Program-made: the position numbers and the translations under genes | The notes under the pieces: generated by a model | Database searches by the model: none | What the model was told of the DNA's origin: nothing | What the model saw: only the letters and a program-made list of their open reading frames with translations | Source: Paenibacillus sp. FSL H8-0332 | GTDB taxonomy: Bacteria > Bacillota > Bacilli > Paenibacillales > Paenibacillaceae | Reading direction: 5' to 3' | NCBI RefSeq assembly: GCF_037963835.1 | Contig: NZ_CP150145.1 | Location: forward strand, 5,518,001-5,582,000 | Length of the DNA stretch: 64,000 bases | Part shown: in pieces, positions 49,423-58,981 of the stretch | Numbering within the stretch: the first letter of the stretch is position 1 | Layout: each line of letters begins with the position of its first letter

Positions 49423-49734
49423 TTACGCCTGAATCTTCTCGATAGTTACTTTGGTGTACGGTTGACGATGGCCTTGTTTCTTGTGGTAGTTCTTCTTAGG
49501 TTTGTATTTGTAAACTACAACCTTATGACCCTTACCATGCTTCTCGACTTTGGCTGTTACAGACGCGCCGCTTACCAGCGGAGTTCCTGCAGTCAAACCA
49601 CCTTCGTTAGAAACAGCCAAGACACGGTCAAACGTTACGCTTGCGCCGTCTTCAGCTTCCAGCTTCTCAATGAACAAAACATCGCCCTCTTGGACTTTGT
49701 ATTGTTTACCACCAGTTTCGATAATTGCATACAT
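49423..49734 (-). CDS. rplU: Ribosomal protein L21 (bL21)
   Basis: 103 residues, GAGGAGGTGCAAG before ATG. MYAIIETGGKQYKVQEGD and a Lys-rich end (YKPKKNYHKKQGHRQPYTKV) are typical. First gene of rplU-prp-rpmA behind a structured leader. Confidence 0.96.
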   Translation of the reverse strand: MYAIIETGGKQYKVQEGDVLFIEKLEAEDGASVTFDRVLAVSNEGGLTAGTPLVSGASVTAKVEKHGKGHKVVVYKYKPKKNYHKKQGHRQPYTKVTIEKIQA

Positions 49735-49860
49735 TGTACTTGCACCTCCTCATGTCTCAGACTCGCCTAGTCAAGGTGGCAATCCCCGGAGGAATTACAC
49801 TTCATCTACCCGATCGGAGCGGTTACAGCATGTGCAGGAATGGAACAACCAAACACATAC
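49735..49860 (-). ncRNA. L21 (rplU) leader RNA
   Basis: About 125 bases between the promoter and rplU with conserved-looking blocks (CCGCTCCGATCGGG; GACTAGGCGAGTC; GACATGAGGAGGTGC) that can fold into two stems before the ribosome site. The layout is that of the Firmicute L21 leader, which is thought to bind L21 for feedback control. Confidence 0.7.
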
Positions 49861-49866
49861 TTGAAG

Positions 49867-49895
49867 ATATTATCATACATATTGGTCCAAGTCAA
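49867..49895 (-). promoter_or_regulatory. Sigma-A promoter of rplU-prp-rpmA
   Basis: TTGACT (49890-49895), 17-base spacer, TAATAT (49867-49872) on the minus strand. Confidence 0.8.
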
Positions 49896-49934
49896 TATCT
49901 CCCCACAAAACATATACATCCTATCGTCTCTCGC

Positions 49935-51176
49935 CTACTCCAGCCATGTTCCAACCTTGCCTGTACCGCCGCAGCACTGGCAGATCACCGGGGCAAATCC
50001 GGCGGAATCATGTCTGGCCTTCTTACGGGTCATCTCCAGCAGACCGAGATGGGTCCAGCCGAGAATATGGGTCTTGGTCCGGTCCCGGCTGATGATGCTC
50101 TCCAGCTTGTCCGTCACCTGCCTGCGGTGCTCTTCCCGTTCCATATCAATGAAATCAACAATAATAATGCCGCCCGTATCCCGGAGCCGGACAAGCCGCC
50201 CGATCTCCTCTGCAGCGAGCAGATTGGTCCGTGTTACCGTATCCTCAAGGTTCGTCCCGCCGGTGTACTGGGCTGTATTGACGTCAATGACGGTCAAGGC
50301 CTCTGTCTCATCCCAGATGAGTGTAGCCCCGCCTTCGAGGACGATTTTGCGGGCAAAGCTCTTGTGAAGCTGATCCATCACCCCGTAAGCGGAGAAAATG
50401 GACTCCTGTCCCCGGTAGAATCCCACAGGCTTGTACCCTTCAGGAGCCATATCTGTAAGGAAGGCTTCCGCCTCCTTCACCGACTTGGCCGAATCAATCA
50501 TCAGCTCATCGCGCTGCGGATTGAAGGCATCCCGGATGAACCGCTGGACGATGCTCAGATCACAGTGCAGCAGGGCCGGTGCCGTCACTTCCTTGGAACG
50601 CCGGGTAATCACTTCCCATTGTGCCCGCAGAAAAGCCAGATCCCCTTCCACGGCATCCACCGGCTCGTCCTCGGAGACCGTGCGCATAATGAGCCCTTCC
50701 TCCCCTTGGCGCAGCCGCTCGCCGATGCCTTTGAGCCGACTGCGCTCGGATTCGCGGCTTATTTTTTTGGAGACCCCGACATATTCGGCAAAGGGCATGT
50801 ACACCATCCAGCGTCCGGGCAGTGTATAATGCGTGGTTACCCGCGCACCCTTGCCGCCCCGCGGTTCTTTTCTCACCTGGACGACAATCTCCTGGCCGGG
50901 CTGCAGCAGCGTCTCAATTGAAGGCTTTACCTCCGGCTGCTTGTCGAGATGGGGATGCAGCACATCATCAACATATAGGAACGCATTCTTTTTCTGTCCG
51001 ATATCTACAAAAGCCGCCTGCATACCCGGCAGCACATTCATAACCCGACCTTTATAATAACTCCCGACCAGGCCTTGCTGCTGATCGCGTTCAGCCGCAT
51101 ATTCTACCAGCCTCCCGTTCTCCAGAAGTGCCATGCGGGTAATATGCTGTGTACAGTGAACGATCATTTGTTTCAT
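49935..51176 (-). CDS. rng: Ribonuclease G/E family protein
   Basis: 413 residues from ATG 51176 (CAGAGGTGAAG upstream). N-terminal S1-like domain (VGSYYKGRVMNVLPGMQAAFVDIG), catalytic region with VIDVNTAQYTGG and VDFIDM (metal-binding Asp residues), and a C-terminal CQCCGGTG zinc-link-like motif. It cleaves single-stranded RNA. It lacks the long scaffold tail of RNase E. Confidence 0.93.
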   Translation of the reverse strand: MKQMIVHCTQHITRMALLENGRLVEYAAERDQQQGLVGSYYKGRVMNVLPGMQAAFVDIGQKKNAFLYVDDVLHPHLDKQPEVKPSIETLLQPGQEIVVQVRKEPRGGKGARVTTHYTLPGRWMVYMPFAEYVGVSKKISRESERSRLKGIGERLRQGEEGLIMRTVSEDEPVDAVEGDLAFLRAQWEVITRRSKEVTAPALLHCDLSIVQRFIRDAFNPQRDELMIDSAKSVKEAEAFLTDMAPEGYKPVGFYRGQESIFSAYGVMDQLHKSFARKIVLEGGATLIWDETEALTVIDVNTAQYTGGTNLEDTVTRTNLLAAEEIGRLVRLRDTGGIIIVDFIDMEREEHRRQVTDKLESIISRDRTKTHILGWTHLGLLEMTRKKARHDSAGFAPVICQCCGGTGKVGTWLE

Positions 51177-51208
51177 GGCTTCACCTCTGGTTTGAATCAA
51201 GCTCGCTT

Positions 51209-52075
51209 TTACTTTCCGAAATAAGAAGCAATCAGACGCTGCTCCGGCATAACGGCTACGATATCCCTATCGTTGTTCATCACATAGATATAATGATAAT
51301 GGTTACGTTTAAATAGACGCAATATCTCATCCAAAGGTTTCGCGGAAGCGGCAACTATTGGACGGGCAATGTTCTCCGCCAGCAGATAACGCTCATAGAT
51401 CCGCTCACGGTTCATCAAAAAACCAACAAACCGGTACGGCAAATTGCGCTGGTCCGTCCAGTTGGAATAGAGCAGAAACGCTCCGATCATCAGCAGGTTA
51501 AGCTGGAGGCCGCCCCCGCTCCCCAGCGGAAGAAGTGCGGACATTATCACAAGCAGGCTAGCCGCAATGCTGACTCTGCCGGTCCACAGCAGCGTGTAAT
51601 AATAGGGGAGCAGCATACTCAGGGCTGCCTGAAGGACTTTGCCTCCGTCCAGCGGAAGCACCGGCAGCAGATTGAACAGAGCGATCATCGCATTGGCTCC
51701 GATAAAATAATCCAGATAGGCGATATTTCCATACTCCACCTGCTTAAGCGCCAGCGCCATCAGAATCATAATTCCGTTCTGCAGCGGACCAGCCAGGGCA
51801 ATTCCGATCTCACGGACAGCCGTAAGCCGCCCATGATCCTCTATAACCGCAACGCCGCCGAAGGGCAGCAGTTGGACCGATCTGACGTTAACTCCGACCA
51901 GCAGCGCCGCGCACACATGTCCAAGCTCATGAATAAATACGATCAGGAACAATGTGAGCAGCTCCAGGAACTGTCCGGTAAGCACGGAAACCATGAGAAT
52001 CAGCACGAAGAGCGGATGCAGTGACAATTCAATGCCGTAGACCCTAATCAAACGATACCACTTCGGCGGGATCAA
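51209..52075 (-). CDS. spoIVFB: Intramembrane metalloprotease SpoIVFB (M50)
   Basis: 288 residues. HELGH at 49-53 within the membrane helix, second zinc site region NLLPVLPLDGGKV, six hydrophobic segments and a C-terminal CBS-like domain (PLDEILRLFKRNHYHYIYVM). In sporulation it cleaves pro-sigma-K in the mother-cell outer forespore membrane. Its first 32 bases overlap spoIVFA. Confidence 0.9.
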   Translation of the reverse strand: MIPPKWYRLIRVYGIELSLHPLFVLILMVSVLTGQFLELLTLFLIVFIHELGHVCAALLVGVNVRSVQLLPFGGVAVIEDHGRLTAVREIGIALAGPLQNGIMILMALALKQVEYGNIAYLDYFIGANAMIALFNLLPVLPLDGGKVLQAALSMLLPYYYTLLWTGRVSIAASLLVIMSALLPLGSGGGLQLNLLMIGAFLLYSNWTDQRNLPYRFVGFLMNRERIYERYLLAENIARPIVAASAKPLDEILRLFKRNHYHYIYVMNNDRDIVAVMPEQRLIASYFGK

Positions 52076-52904
52076 TATAAGACTTGTCTTTCATAATCGC
52101 AAAAAAAAGCAACGGGACCCGGGCATCCTCCGTCCCCTGAATCCAGCCTATTTCGTCTCCGCTCTGTACCCAGTCATCCACCGCGAGCCGTGTCCCGCTC
52201 AAATGACCGTATTCTGCCGTGATCTCCCCGGTATGGCGGACTGTAATACGGATGCCCCCCCGGGCTTCCTTCGAAACGGCCAGCACCCGGCCCGTATCTA
52301 CACTTTTCACCGTGACGCTGGCACTTGAATCGTCTGCCGGTACAATTTCAATGCCATTAAGCGAAGTAGCAAAGGGACGTACAATGCTTCCCGCAAGCGG
52401 AGCGCTAAGCTCATGAGCGGCTGTCACCTTCTCTGCCGGCACCTGTTCATCTCCGAAAATCGGAATGAAGGACGGGGCTCCATTAAAATGTTCCTCGTAC
52501 CACACCTGCGCCGCTGCAAAATCCATATCCTTGCTGAGGATGTCTGTAATAAAGTACTGCGCCTTCACTGCCCATGGCTGCTGGACTGCAAAGATGCCCC
52601 AGACCGCGCCGAAGACCAGCAGACTGGCCACGGTCCGCCGCAGCAGACCCGCACGGAAGCCCTGTCCCGGTCCCTTACCGCCTTCATCCTCCCAGTGACC
52701 CCGCTGCTGCTTCCACATCGTTTCGGGATCGGGCTCAGGGGAAGAGGCAAATTCATTCCTGTCACCTGCCCCCCATTCTCTGAAGGAGGGAGGACTGTCA
52801 GGCAACCGGAACCGCTCTGGTGCTGCTCCGGCTGCCGGCTTTTCCTCCAGCAGACTCTGTATACGTTTCTTACGTAGGTTCTTGGACTCTCTCGGGTATT
52901 CCAT
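52044..52904 (-). CDS. spoIVFA: M23-type peptidase-like protein, SpoIVFA
   Basis: 286 residues. Long charged cytoplasmic N-terminus, one membrane helix (TVASLLVFGAVWGIFAVQ, about 91-108), and a LytM-like domain (VRHTGEITAEYGHLSGTRLAV, DEIGWIQGT) in the intermembrane space. SpoIVFA tethers and inhibits SpoIVFB until its cleavage. Overlap with spoIVFB supports coexpression. Confidence 0.88.
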   Translation of the reverse strand: MEYPRESKNLRKKRIQSLLEEKPAAGAAPERFRLPDSPPSFREWGAGDRNEFASSPEPDPETMWKQQRGHWEDEGGKGPGQGFRAGLLRRTVASLLVFGAVWGIFAVQQPWAVKAQYFITDILSKDMDFAAAQVWYEEHFNGAPSFIPIFGDEQVPAEKVTAAHELSAPLAGSIVRPFATSLNGIEIVPADDSSASVTVKSVDTGRVLAVSKEARGGIRITVRHTGEITAEYGHLSGTRLAVDDWVQSGDEIGWIQGTEDARVPLLFFAIMKDKSYIDPAEVVSFD

Positions 52905-53000
52905 CCTGATCCCTCCGGCGGGCTTGTTTTACTTCTATTTTATGAGTGCCGGAAGCTGCTTTAGAACAAGCCCTGTCCAAGTTACCGAGAAACACCAAAA

Positions 53001-53030
53001 AGCCCGCTCGTGATTGCTCAGCAGCGGGCT
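53001..53030 (-). terminator. Terminator after minD
   Basis: AGCCCGCT pairs with AGCGGGCT on the minus strand (with a partly paired loop), followed by TTTTGGTGTTT. Confidence 0.75.
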
Positions 53031-53070
53031 CTTAACAGAAGATTACCGTGTATAAGTGCGTGGCCGGGAT

Positions 53071-53865
53071 TCAGCCCATTCCAAAAAATTTCTTGAGCTT
53101 CTTGAAGGCGCCCGTCTTCTGGTCAAGCTGCATCAGCGGCACCGCGTCGCCAAGAATACGCCGGGCAATATTACGGTAAGCAATCGCTGCCAAGGAGTCC
53201 GGGTTCATTACGGTAGGCTCTCCGTTGTTCGCCGCCCGGATGACCTGCTCATCATCTGGCACAATTCCGATCAGATCAATATTAAGCACCTGTAGAATAT
53301 CCTCAATATCGAGCATATCCCCGGATTTCACCAAGCCCTGACGGATACGGTTAACCACCAGCTTCGGAGATTCCACATGCGACTGCTCCAAGAGACCGAT
53401 AACCCGGTCTGCATCCCGTACTGCAGCATGCTCTGGAGTAGTGACCACAATCGCTTTATCGGCACCGGCAATCGCATTGCGGAAGCCATGCTCGATACCT
53501 GCCGGACAATCGATCAGAATATACTCATATTCCTTCTTAAGTTCAAGAATGATGTCCTTGACCTGCTCCGGTGTAACTGCGGTCTTATCCTTGGTCTGGG
53601 CTGCGGGCAGCATGTACAGCTCATCGAAGCGCTTGTCCTTGACCAGCGCCTGATTCAGACGGCAACGGCCCTCCGCTACATCGACAAGATCATAAATGAT
53701 CCGGTTTTCCAGCCCCATGACAACATCCAGATTCCGCAGTCCAATGTCCGTATCCACCAGACATACTTTTTTGCCCTGCAGGGCAAGTGCGGTCCCAATG
53801 TTGGCTGTTGTGGTTGTCTTGCCAACTCCGCCTTTGCCTGAGGTTACGACAATCGCTTCTCCCAT
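53071..53865 (-). CDS. minD: Septum site-determining ATPase MinD
   Basis: 264 residues. Deviant Walker A KGGVGKTT (11-18), CLVDTDIGLRNLD switch, DCPAGIEHGF, and a C-terminal amphipathic membrane helix (GAFKKLKKFFG). ATP-bound dimers sit on the membrane and recruit MinC to block FtsZ rings off centre. Confidence 0.96.
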   Translation of the reverse strand: MGEAIVVTSGKGGVGKTTTTANIGTALALQGKKVCLVDTDIGLRNLDVVMGLENRIIYDLVDVAEGRCRLNQALVKDKRFDELYMLPAAQTKDKTAVTPEQVKDIILELKKEYEYILIDCPAGIEHGFRNAIAGADKAIVVTTPEHAAVRDADRVIGLLEQSHVESPKLVVNRIRQGLVKSGDMLDIEDILQVLNIDLIGIVPDDEQVIRAANNGEPTVMNPDSLAAIAYRNIARRILGDAVPLMQLDQKTGAFKKLKKFFGMG

Positions 53866-53870
53866 GGAGG

Positions 53871-54530
53871 CTACACCCCTTTAAAGACATTTAAATCCTG
53901 ACGTAACTTCACTATATTATGAATTTTGTCGATTTGCATAGCACCGCCTGATAAATAGGCAAATTCCATACTGCTCTCCCGGGTTCCCCATTCATCCGGC
54001 GGCCTGCTGATAATCTCAGCAATCCGGAGCTGGGTAGGCGCGAGGAGGGAAGCTGCAATAATAGCCTCCTGGTTACCGTTGATTCCGGCGTGTGCCATCC
54101 CTTTGAGCGCTCCAAGAATATAGATATCTCCTGAACAGGTAATGGTGCCTCCCGGATTCACATCGCCGAGGAACAGCAGATTACCCTCATGATGCAGCAT
54201 CTGCCCCGAGCGGAGCATTCCGCTCATCATGAACAAGGCTTCCGTATCCTTCTCTTCAGGATCTTCAATCGCTTCAACCGAACGGATCAGCAGATTCCCC
54301 TGGCTCTTGAGGATATCCAATACCGCCTCTTTATCTTCTTCAGTAACAGCACGGTTGCCCAGCTTAATATCCACATGCACAATCGGTCCGGTCAGAATAT
54401 TTTGATGGCTGTGCTCCAGCTTGTAGCGAAGCTCGCTTAAGAGATCTTCAAAGGGACACTTGTCGTCTAACAGGAATACCAGGCCATCCTTGATGCCCTT
54501 AATCCTTACATGCTTGGATTTAACTGTCAT
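53871..54530 (-). CDS. minC: Septum site-determining protein MinC
   Basis: 219 residues. N-terminal FtsZ-inhibiting domain (VRIKGIKDGLVFLLDD) and C-terminal triangular beta-helix (LFLGDVNPGGTITCSGDIYILG). Five bases before minD. Confidence 0.95.
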   Translation of the reverse strand: MTVKSKHVRIKGIKDGLVFLLDDKCPFEDLLSELRYKLEHSHQNILTGPIVHVDIKLGNRAVTEEDKEAVLDILKSQGNLLIRSVEAIEDPEEKDTEALFMMSGMLRSGQMLHHEGNLLFLGDVNPGGTITCSGDIYILGALKGMAHAGINGNQEAIIAASLLAPTQLRIAEIISRPPDEWGTRESSMEFAYLSGGAMQIDKIHNIVKLRQDLNVFKGV

Positions 54531-54611
54531 ATGCCTGTCCCCCTATCCTCATTCATTCGTGCCGGGCCGGGCAAATTCCTTCTTTGGGCGATAAGAAAAT
54601 ACCGCTGCAGC

Positions 54612-55142
54612 TTAGGCAGCTTCCTCATCAAGCGTCTCTTTCTTCAGCAGCTCCAGCTGGCGCCGGAGCGGAATGTAGAGAAGCAGGCCTGCAGCAAAAT
54701 GAATCAGCATAGTAGGCAGCATATGATGTAGTAGCGCCCAATTGTAAGGCTCCTGGCTTAGATTAAATACATTATAAATGGCAAAAAGAATACTGTCCTT
54801 CAGCAGGCTGCCCAGCAGCACCGCTGTCATCATCAGAGGCAGCGGCGCGCGGGGAATCTGGAATATCAGTCCGATCAGGTAGGCAGATAAGCCCATGGCA
54901 AAGGAATGTGCCCCCAGAATGCGGCCATAGAAGACCACATCATGCAGCATCCCGAAGGATAAGCCCAGAATAAGTGCCGTATGCCGGTGATGGTATACCG
55001 TTACGAACAGAATCACGATGAAGACGAGATCAGGAACAATCCGCATCGCCCAGGCATCAGGAATCAGCCAGGGAAGCACTGTGCCTTCCACAATAAATAA
55101 TAAGAATAACAAAAGTACCAGGACAGGTCTGCGCATCCTCAC
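54612..55142 (-). CDS. mreD: Rod-shape protein MreD
   Basis: 176 residues, five or six membrane segments and the start RRPVLVLLLFLLFIVEGTVLPWL. It starts directly at the end of mreC (one shared base) and belongs to the elongasome. Confidence 0.92.
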   Translation of the reverse strand: MRMRRPVLVLLLFLLFIVEGTVLPWLIPDAWAMRIVPDLVFIVILFVTVYHHRHTALILGLSFGMLHDVVFYGRILGAHSFAMGLSAYLIGLIFQIPRAPLPLMMTAVLLGSLLKDSILFAIYNVFNLSQEPYNWALLHHMLPTMLIHFAAGLLLYIPLRRQLELLKKETLDEEAA

Positions 55143-56011
55143 TATTCTACACGCTCCTCCGTATAGACAACGAAGAGTTCCTTCCAGTCCTGGAATCCTG
55201 CCGCTGGCTTGATAATCGCTGTAGAGGTGAACCCGTACTGCCCTACCTTGACTTCTTCCACCGTGCCGATAGGCACACCGCGAGGATATCGTCCTCCAAT
55301 ACCCGATGAGATAATGATATCATCCTTGGCAATCGGATCGCCTACGGGAATTTTGTTCATCAGCAGCATTCCGGTCTGCTGATCATAGCTCTCAATCATC
55401 CCAAAGGTCTTGCCTTCCTTGTTAACAGCGGTTGCCGCTATAGGAGGCTGTGAGTTCGGGTCGTTGATATCCATCATTGTCATCAGCTTCACCGTAGAGG
55501 TGAAGTTACTTACATTACTTATAACTCCTACAAGCCCCTCGATAGAAGTTACGGACATATTCAGTCTAATGCCATCTTTCGCACCCAAATCAATAACAAG
55601 TGTATTATTGCCCGGTTCTGTCGTTACACTGACCACATTGGAGATCAGATATTCATATTTATACATGTTCTTTTGAGCTTTAGTGAATTGAAGATCCTTT
55701 TCATATTGTTCATTCTTGGCTTTAATGAAATTAAATTGCGCCTTATCCCGGGCGTACTGCGCAGCCAAAATCTTAAGCCGCTGGTTCTCTTCGGCCAGCT
55801 CATTCAGAGTTCCGATATCTTGGAAGAAGCCCGCTACGTATCCAGCGGGCTTGTAGAACAATTTCTGTACGAATCCGGTCGTATCCCTGAGGAAGTTCTC
55901 CGGCCAGGACAGGGTCTTTCTCTGCCCCAGGCTGAAGCCCATCAGAACGATAAACGTGACCAGCGTAATCAGCAATATAAACAGTCGTTTATTGTTAAAC
56001 AGCTTAAACAA
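55142..56011 (-). CDS. mreC: Rod-shape protein MreC
   Basis: 289 residues. One membrane helix (LFILLITLVTFIVLMGFSLG), a coiled coil (LNELAEENQRLKILAAQYARDK) and paired beta-barrels on the outer side (LVIDLGAKDGI, IIISSGIGGRYPRGVPIGTV). Links MreB to cell-wall synthases. Confidence 0.94.
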   Translation of the reverse strand: MFKLFNNKRLFILLITLVTFIVLMGFSLGQRKTLSWPENFLRDTTGFVQKLFYKPAGYVAGFFQDIGTLNELAEENQRLKILAAQYARDKAQFNFIKAKNEQYEKDLQFTKAQKNMYKYEYLISNVVSVTTEPGNNTLVIDLGAKDGIRLNMSVTSIEGLVGVISNVSNFTSTVKLMTMMDINDPNSQPPIAATAVNKEGKTFGMIESYDQQTGMLLMNKIPVGDPIAKDDIIISSGIGGRYPRGVPIGTVEEVKVGQYGFTSTAIIKPAAGFQDWKELFVVYTEERVE

Positions 56012-56078
56012 TCTCGAGCACCCTCTAATAACCGTATTTCTCCAACCTCAGGGGTTGACGTTCACAGTCAGCATGATC

Positions 56079-57113
56079 CTAGCGTTTGGAGCGGAAGCCT
56101 GAACTGCTGCGGCTCTTGAACAGGTGGATATTCTCCAACGCCTTGCCTGTGCCGATTGCTACACAGTCCAGCGGATTCTCAGCCACGATTACTGGCATTC
56201 CGGTCTCACGCGCCAGCAGCTTGTCCAGGTTGCGCAGAAGCGCGCCGCCACCCGTAAGCACAATGCCGCGGTCCATAATATCGGCAGCCAGCTCCGGTGG
56301 ACATTTCTCCAGCGTAACCTTCACAGCTTCAACAATGGCATTCACGGTATCAGACAGAGCTTCACAAATTTCATCGGAGGTAACGGTCAGCGTCTTCGGC
56401 AGGCCGGTTACCAGATCTCGTCCGCGGATCTCCATCGTCTCGGCCTTCTCCAGCGGCAGGGCAGAGCCCACATCCATCTTGAGCTGCTCGGAGGTACGTT
56501 CACCGATCATGAGATTGTACTGGCGCTTGATGTATTGAATGATAGATTCATCCGCATCATCCCCTGCCACACGTACAGAACGGCTGGTAACAATACCGCC
56601 GAGTGAGATCACCGCCACCTCGGTAGTTCCGCCGCCGATATCTACAACCATACTTCCGGTTGGCTCCCATACAGGAAGATCTGCACCGATGGCAGCTGCA
56701 AAAGGCTCCTCGATAATATAGGCTTCCCGCGCTCCGGCCTGCTTCGTGGCATCCTCTACCGCACGCTGTTCAACGGCAGTAATTCCGGAAGGTACACAGA
56801 CCATAACATTCGGATGGCGCTGGAACATCGAGCGCTGCTTCTGGGCCTGGCGGATGAAATATTTGATCATGGTTGCCGTAGTATCGAAATCGGCAATGAC
56901 CCCATCCTTCATTGGACGGATAGCACGGATGTTGCCCGGTGTGCGTCCGATCATTTTTTTGGCAGATTCCCCTACCGCTTCAATCGTCTTAGTATCAGTA
57001 TTAATGGCTACCACGGACGGCTCTCTGACAACGATCCCTTTACCGCGCACGTAGACAAGCGTATTCGCTGTCCCCAAGTCAATTCCTAAGTCTTTCGTAA
57101 AACCACCTAACAT
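56079..57113 (-). CDS. mreB: Actin-like rod-shape protein MreB
   Basis: 344 residues. DLGTANTLVYVRGKG (phosphate 1), VDIGGGTTEVAVISLGGI (phosphate 2) and VLTGGGALL (adenosine site). Forms membrane filaments that direct lateral wall growth. Confidence 0.96.
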   Translation of the reverse strand: MLGGFTKDLGIDLGTANTLVYVRGKGIVVREPSVVAINTDTKTIEAVGESAKKMIGRTPGNIRAIRPMKDGVIADFDTTATMIKYFIRQAQKQRSMFQRHPNVMVCVPSGITAVEQRAVEDATKQAGAREAYIIEEPFAAAIGADLPVWEPTGSMVVDIGGGTTEVAVISLGGIVTSRSVRVAGDDADESIIQYIKRQYNLMIGERTSEQLKMDVGSALPLEKAETMEIRGRDLVTGLPKTLTVTSDEICEALSDTVNAIVEAVKVTLEKCPPELAADIMDRGIVLTGGGALLRNLDKLLARETGMPVIVAENPLDCVAIGTGKALENIHLFKSRSSSGFRSKR

Positions 57114-57152
57114 CTTGTATGCTCCTTTTCCTTGTGAATCTGGACAATTGTA

Positions 57153-57842
57153 TTACATATACCCTTTTTCTTTCAAACTTACATAGCTGCTGTCTCCGAT
57201 AACCAGGTGATCGAGCACATCGATTCCGACAATCTCGCCTGCCTGCATCAGCCTGGAGGTCAGGGAGATGTCTTCAGGGCTCGGCGTAGGATCACCGCTC
57301 GGATGATTATGTGCGCATATAATAGCTGCGCTGCTGCATTTCATGGCTGCCCGGAACACCTCGCGGGGATGCACAATGGAGGCATTAAGGCTACCCATGG
57401 ACAATGTTTCCTGCGCAATAACATGATTCTTCGTATTCAGGAACAGGCAGATAAAATGCTCCTTCTGCAAATAACGCAGCTGTTCGGTCAGAATCTCCGC
57501 CGCGTCCTGGGGACTGCGGATAATGACCGGTTCGGTAAGCCGGGAATTCGCCATGCGTCTTCCCAGCTCTATGCCTGCTTTGAGTTGCACGGCCTTGGCG
57601 GGGCCGATGCCGTTGATTGTTGTCAATTCTTCAATACTCAGATCCGCCAGTCCGCGGAGACCGCCTGCATGGCTCAAGAGCCGCTGGGCGATATGAATGG
57701 CTGATTCACGGTGCGCACCTGTGCGCAGCAGAATAGCCAGAAGCTCCGCCTGACTTAATGATTCCGCCCCATAATGCATCATGCGCTCTCGTGGTCGTTC
57801 TTCATGGGGGAGGTCACGCAGCATAAATGATTGCGACTCCAT
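57153..57842 (-). CDS. radC: RadC-like JAB domain protein (UPF0758)
   Basis: 229 residues. Helix-hairpin-helix part (LTTINGIGPAKAVQLKAG) and a JAMM metal site AHNHPSGDPTPSPED. A conserved neighbour of mreB in Firmicutes; its role in DNA repair is doubtful despite the name. Confidence 0.93.
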   Translation of the reverse strand: MESQSFMLRDLPHEERPRERMMHYGAESLSQAELLAILLRTGAHRESAIHIAQRLLSHAGGLRGLADLSIEELTTINGIGPAKAVQLKAGIELGRRMANSRLTEPVIIRSPQDAAEILTEQLRYLQKEHFICLFLNTKNHVIAQETLSMGSLNASIVHPREVFRAAMKCSSAAIICAHNHPSGDPTPSPEDISLTSRLMQAGEIVGIDVLDHLVIGDSSYVSLKEKGYM

Positions 57843-57868
57843 CCCTAACCTTCTTTCTTCGGCTACCC

Positions 57869-58474
57869 TTACCGGTTCAGCACCGAAATGCCAAACCCGG
57901 ACAACATGCCGCTTAGCAGTGACAGCGGCAGACCGACCACATTAAAATAGCAGCCTTCAATTTCTTCCACCAGGGTGGCGCCCAGTCCTTGTATCGCGTA
58001 AGAGCCGGCTTTGTCGGCAGGCTCCCCGGTCGCTATGTAAGCGGAGATTTCCTCTTCGCTCATTGCTCTCATAGTTACAGAGGTTACCCTATGATCTACC
58101 AGGGTACGTCCCTCTGCGGGACCGATGCAGGCCACCCCGGTGTATACCTGATGCGTCCGGCCTTGCAGCATGCCCAGCATTCTGGCGCTGTCCTGTTCGT
58201 CCGCCGGCTTGCCGAGCACCATTTCGTCAAGCACAACAATCGTGTCGCTGCCGATAATAACGGCATCCCGGTCTCCGGCAACAGGAATCACGGCTTCTGC
58301 CTTACGCAGGGCCAGGTTCCGTACAATAGCTTCAGGGCTCCATTCAGGCGGCGTACTCTCATCAGCATCGCTGGACAGCACCTCGAAGGGCAGGCCAAGC
58401 GAGGCTAACAGTTCACGCCGCCGCGGCGAGCCTGAGGCCAGAATAATATGCCGTGTGTTGTTGTCAAGCTCCAC
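57869..58474 (-). CDS. maf: Maf nucleotide pyrophosphatase
   Basis: 201 residues from GTG 58474 with AGGAAGGGA upstream; a longer reading to 58555 would run into the next gene. IILASGSPRRRELLASLGLPF and VIIGSDTIVVLDEMVLGKP are the family motifs, with catalytic Asp in SDTIV. Hydrolyses non-canonical NTPs (dTTP/UTP type). 26 bases upstream of radC. Confidence 0.93.
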   Translation of the reverse strand: MELDNNTRHIILASGSPRRRELLASLGLPFEVLSSDADESTPPEWSPEAIVRNLALRKAEAVIPVAGDRDAVIIGSDTIVVLDEMVLGKPADEQDSARMLGMLQGRTHQVYTGVACIGPAEGRTLVDHRVTSVTMRAMSEEEISAYIATGEPADKAGSYAIQGLGATLVEEIEGCYFNVVGLPLSLLSGMLSGFGISVLNR

Positions 58475-58511
58475 TGTAATAAACGTCCCTTCCTGATGCT
58501 GCCAGCTAAGG

Positions 58512-58757
58512 CTACAGTCTGCGGTACAGCCATACGGCTGTAATGATACCGGCAAGACTGAGCAGGCACAGTTTCAAATGGATTGTAATGTCATAGGTTA
58601 TGATGTCCAAATCGGCTTGCGGCGACCACTTGAGGACAGTCGAGGCTGTAAGAAAAGACAGAGCTTGTACAGGTTCCAGCAGCTTGGCAATCCAGGCTCC
58701 AGCCAGCCAGCCCAGAATAAGAAATAACAGCAGTGTTCCTACATTTTTCTTCTTCAT
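58512..58757 (-). CDS. Small membrane protein (DUF4321)
   Basis: 81 residues, AGGGAAGACTTGA before ATG. Two hydrophobic helices (GTLLLFLILGWLAGAWIAKLLEP and LCLLSLAGIITAVWLY) with an amphipathic link. The family is conserved beside maf in Firmicutes; function unknown. Confidence 0.8.
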   Translation of the reverse strand: MKKKNVGTLLLFLILGWLAGAWIAKLLEPVQALSFLTASTVLKWSPQADLDIITYDITIHLKLCLLSLAGIITAVWLYRRL

Positions 58758-58907
58758 TCAAGTCTTCCCTCGCCATTTTTTGACACCCTAATTATTATAC
58801 GGTGAAACGGAGTTCAATACAAACTCAAAATCCATCCAGGGAATGTTTACCACGTATGCAGGCTGCAGATTTCAGCATAGCTCATGATTACCGCCGGAAA
58901 TACAGCA

Positions 58908-58942
58908 ATCCCCCGCCGGGCATCTCGTCCGGTACGGGGGAT
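58908..58942. terminator. Possible terminator before the SPOR gene end
   Basis: ATCCCCCG and CGGGGGAT flank a second GC pair block. No long T-run follows, so it may be a weak terminator of the SPOR-protein transcript. Confidence 0.4.
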
Positions 58943-58981
58943 CTTTCAACCTATGGCTGGCGGTGCTTTACGCTTAAGCTG

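Noticed and set aside
49725..50921. A 398-codon plus-strand frame opposite the RNase G gene
   Set aside because: Antisense to a strongly conserved enzyme and crosses the rplU promoter and leader.
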